From positions 1 through 6,808 of the forward strand of contig DATMSO010000076.1 in assembly GCA_035565335.1 (NCBI GenBank): DNA of 6,808 nt, read 5' to 3'. Below are positions 5,620-6,808 of the stretch, in pieces. The stretch comes from Methylovorus sp035565335 (GTDB taxonomy: Bacteria > Pseudomonadota > Gammaproteobacteria > Burkholderiales > Methylophilaceae). Both the position numbers and the translations under genes were made by a program. The notes beneath the pieces are model-generated. The model ran no database searches and was not told the DNA's origin. It was given only the letters and a program-made list of their open reading frames with translations. How positions within the stretch are numbered: the first letter of the stretch is position 1; each line of letters begins with the position of its first letter.

Positions 5620-6546
5620 CTATTTGATGATAGGTAAGGCGATCTGGTCGCTGCGTCCGGCATCCACGGTAAAAGCCCGGCAGTAATCCAGAAAGGCGCG
5701 AATGCTGGCGGTGAGGTACTTTTTGCGGTGCCAGACAAACATGAACTGGCGGCGCAGATCCAGCTCGGGCATCTCAATCGGCACCAGGCTGCCGCGCCGG
5801 AAGGCATCGCGCAGGGCCAGGCGCGAGATGCAGCCTATGCCCAGGCCGGATTCCACCGCGCGTTTGATGGCTTCGGTGTGTTCCAGCGTCAGGCGTATTT
5901 TAAGCCTAGATTGATGATGGCGCATCGCATGGTCAAAAGTTTCGCGGGTCCCGGAGCCCAGCTCGCGCAAAATCCAGGTCTCCTGCAACAGGTCTTCCAG
6001 ACTGACGCCTGCCTTGTTGGCCAGCGGATGATCCGGCGCGCAAAACACCACCAGTTCATCGTCCAGCCAGGGTTCCACCGCTAGATCAGGGTGCTGGCAA
6101 TTGCCTTCGATCAGGCCAATGTCGAGGTCGTAATTGGCGACTTGCTGCAAAATCGCATTGGTATTTTGCACGTGCAGCTCAATCTGGCACTCATCATGTT
6201 GTTTCATAAAGGAACCGATGAGCAGAGTTGCGATATAATTGCCGATTGTCAATGTGGCGCCCACCTTGAGCAGACCCAATGTGGTCTTGCCTTGCAGAAC
6301 ATGCTCGATTTCCGAGGCCTGATCCAGCAATGCGGCGGCCATGGGCAAAAGGCTACGCCCCAGATCGTTCAGCTTGAGCAATTTGCCAAGACGATCAAAG
6401 AACTGGCAATCGAACTGACGCTCCAACTCGGCCAGGGCCGTGCTGGCGGCCGATTGCGAAAGCGATAACGCCTCTGCCGCCCGGGAGACATTCTCCAGGC
6501 GCGCGATGGCGACAAAAACTTCCAGTTGTCTCAGGGTGTAGCGCAT
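5620..6546 (-). CDS. LysR-type transcriptional regulator (YeiE-like N-terminus)
   Basis: This 308-aa regulator has the standard LTTR layout. A winged helix-turn-helix covers residues 4-63, starting TLRQLEVFVAIA with recognition helix SQSAASTALAELE (30-42). A linker helix follows to about residue 90, then a periplasmic-binding-protein-like effector domain (about 92-295). The N-terminus resembles E. coli YeiE more than the common VSxQI-type LTTRs, but the effector is unknown. I chose the ATG at 6544-6546 because family members begin about three residues before TLRQLE. An upstream in-frame start at 6621 would add 25 Ile-rich residues encoded by the AT-rich spacer and is unlikely. No good ribosome binding site is seen. 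It lies divergent from etfB and upstream of the ETF-QO gene, so the ETF electron-transfer genes are its likely targets, together with its own promoter. Confidence 0.92.
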   Translation of the reverse strand: MRYTLRQLEVFVAIARLENVSRAAEALSLSQSAASTALAELERQFDCQFFDRLGKLLKLNDLGRSLLPMAAALLDQASEIEHVLQGKTTLGLLKVGATLTIGNYIATLLIGSFMKQHDECQIELHVQNTNAILQQVANYDLDIGLIEGNCQHPDLAVEPWLDDELVVFCAPDHPLANKAGVSLEDLLQETWILRELGSGTRETFDHAMRHHQSRLKIRLTLEHTEAIKRAVESGLGIGCISRLALRDAFRRGSLVPIEMPELDLRRQFMFVWHRKKYLTASIRAFLDYCRAFTVDAGRSDQIALPIIK

Positions 6547-6641
6547 ATAGGTTTTGCAGATATGGATTATTAATATAATCAATTTAATAGATATTTTAGT
6601 GTCGTTTAAAATACACGGCAATACAGTCCGGGAGTATGTGC
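6547..6641. promoter_or_regulatory. Divergent lysR-etfB control region with AT-rich palindrome
   Basis: This 95-bp spacer must hold the promoters for both directions. Its centre (6561-6613) is strongly AT-rich, unlike the flanking genes. It contains the perfect dyad GATTAT-TAAT-ATAATC (6565-6580), a candidate site for the adjacent LysR protein. TAAAAT (6607-6612) is a possible -10 box for etfB, with only a weak -35 (TTTAAT, 6583-6588). A one-mismatch IHF-like sequence (6577-6589) overlaps the dyad edge. Confidence 0.5.
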
Positions 6642-6808
6642 ATGAAAATTATGGTGGCAGTGAAGCACGTGGTGGATTACAACATCGTGCCTCGCGTCAA
6701 GCAGGATGGCTCCGACGTCGAGATCAGCGGCGTCAAGATGGGCATCAATCCCTTCGATGAAATCGCAGTGGAAGAAGCGCTGCGCCTCAAGGAAAAAGGC
6801 ATCGCCAC
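6642..6808 (+). CDS. etfB: Electron transfer flavoprotein beta subunit, 5' part
   Basis: The first 55 codons are present and the gene runs off the window. EtfB binds AMP and pairs with EtfA, the FAD-carrying subunit, to form the soluble ETF dimer that carries electrons from flavin dehydrogenases to ETF-QO. The N-terminus MKIMVAVKHVVDYN and the block VKMGINPFDEIAVEEALRLKEKG (residues 31-53) are diagnostic for the family. The ATG at 6642-6644 is chosen because GGAG (6631-6634) lies seven bases upstream. An in-frame ATG at 6636 would be only one base from that site. EtfA is expected directly downstream, outside the window. Confidence 0.95.
   Translation, partial: MKIMVAVKHVVDYNIVPRVKQDGSDVEISGVKMGINPFDEIAVEEALRLKEKGIA

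Noticed and set aside
6547..6621. N-terminal extension of the LysR protein by 25 residues
   Set aside because: It is encoded by the AT-rich divergent spacer and precedes the normal LTTR start. Regulators of this family begin just before TLRQLE.

Overview
The window reads as ordinary chromosome of a mid-GC Gram-negative bacterium, most likely a betaproteobacterium. The support is an OprP-type outer-membrane porin, an ETF-ubiquinone oxidoreductase with a divergent etfB, and the codon style. A methylotroph of the Methylophilaceae would fit, but this is a guess from gene content and not from a marker gene. Except for etfB at the right edge, every gene lies on the minus strand, so transcription runs from right to left.

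Layout from right to left. The start of etfB (plus strand, cut by the window edge) faces away from a LysR-type regulator across a 95-bp AT-rich divergent spacer. Downstream of lysR, 39 bp away, is the gene for ETF-ubiquinone oxidoreductase. EtfB (with an expected EtfA outside the window) collects electrons from flavin dehydrogenases, and ETF-QO passes them to the quinone pool. The LysR protein is placed to control one or both sides. Next come a YjdM/PhnA zinc-ribbon protein, a thiopurine S-methyltransferase (TPMT) and a small exported protein with four cysteines, with 83, 38 and 35 bp between them. They may be one transcript. A hairpin-forming repeat follows. Then comes a four-helix DUF2214-type membrane protein with a perfect palindrome upstream, and a doubtful 91-codon ORF.

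The left part holds an OprP-family porin with a long upstream region that is the most interesting part of the window. On the porin strand there is a near-consensus sigma-54 -24/-12 element, a perfect match to the IHF consensus about 50 bp upstream of the predicted start point, and three copies of an imperfect dyad at an exact 30-bp period, about 80-150 bp upstream. This is the architecture of an enhancer-driven sigma-54 promoter, and it predicts that the porin is switched on by an unidentified enhancer-binding activator. The porin transcript probably ends at a rho-independent terminator at the left edge.

Between the porin stop and that terminator lies the 3' end of a tRNA gene (T-arm, acceptor 3' strand, CCA) on the plus strand without a matching 5' half. 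It may be a tRNA relic or an attachment-site scar. No insertion sequence, CRISPR array, integrase or rRNA gene was seen.
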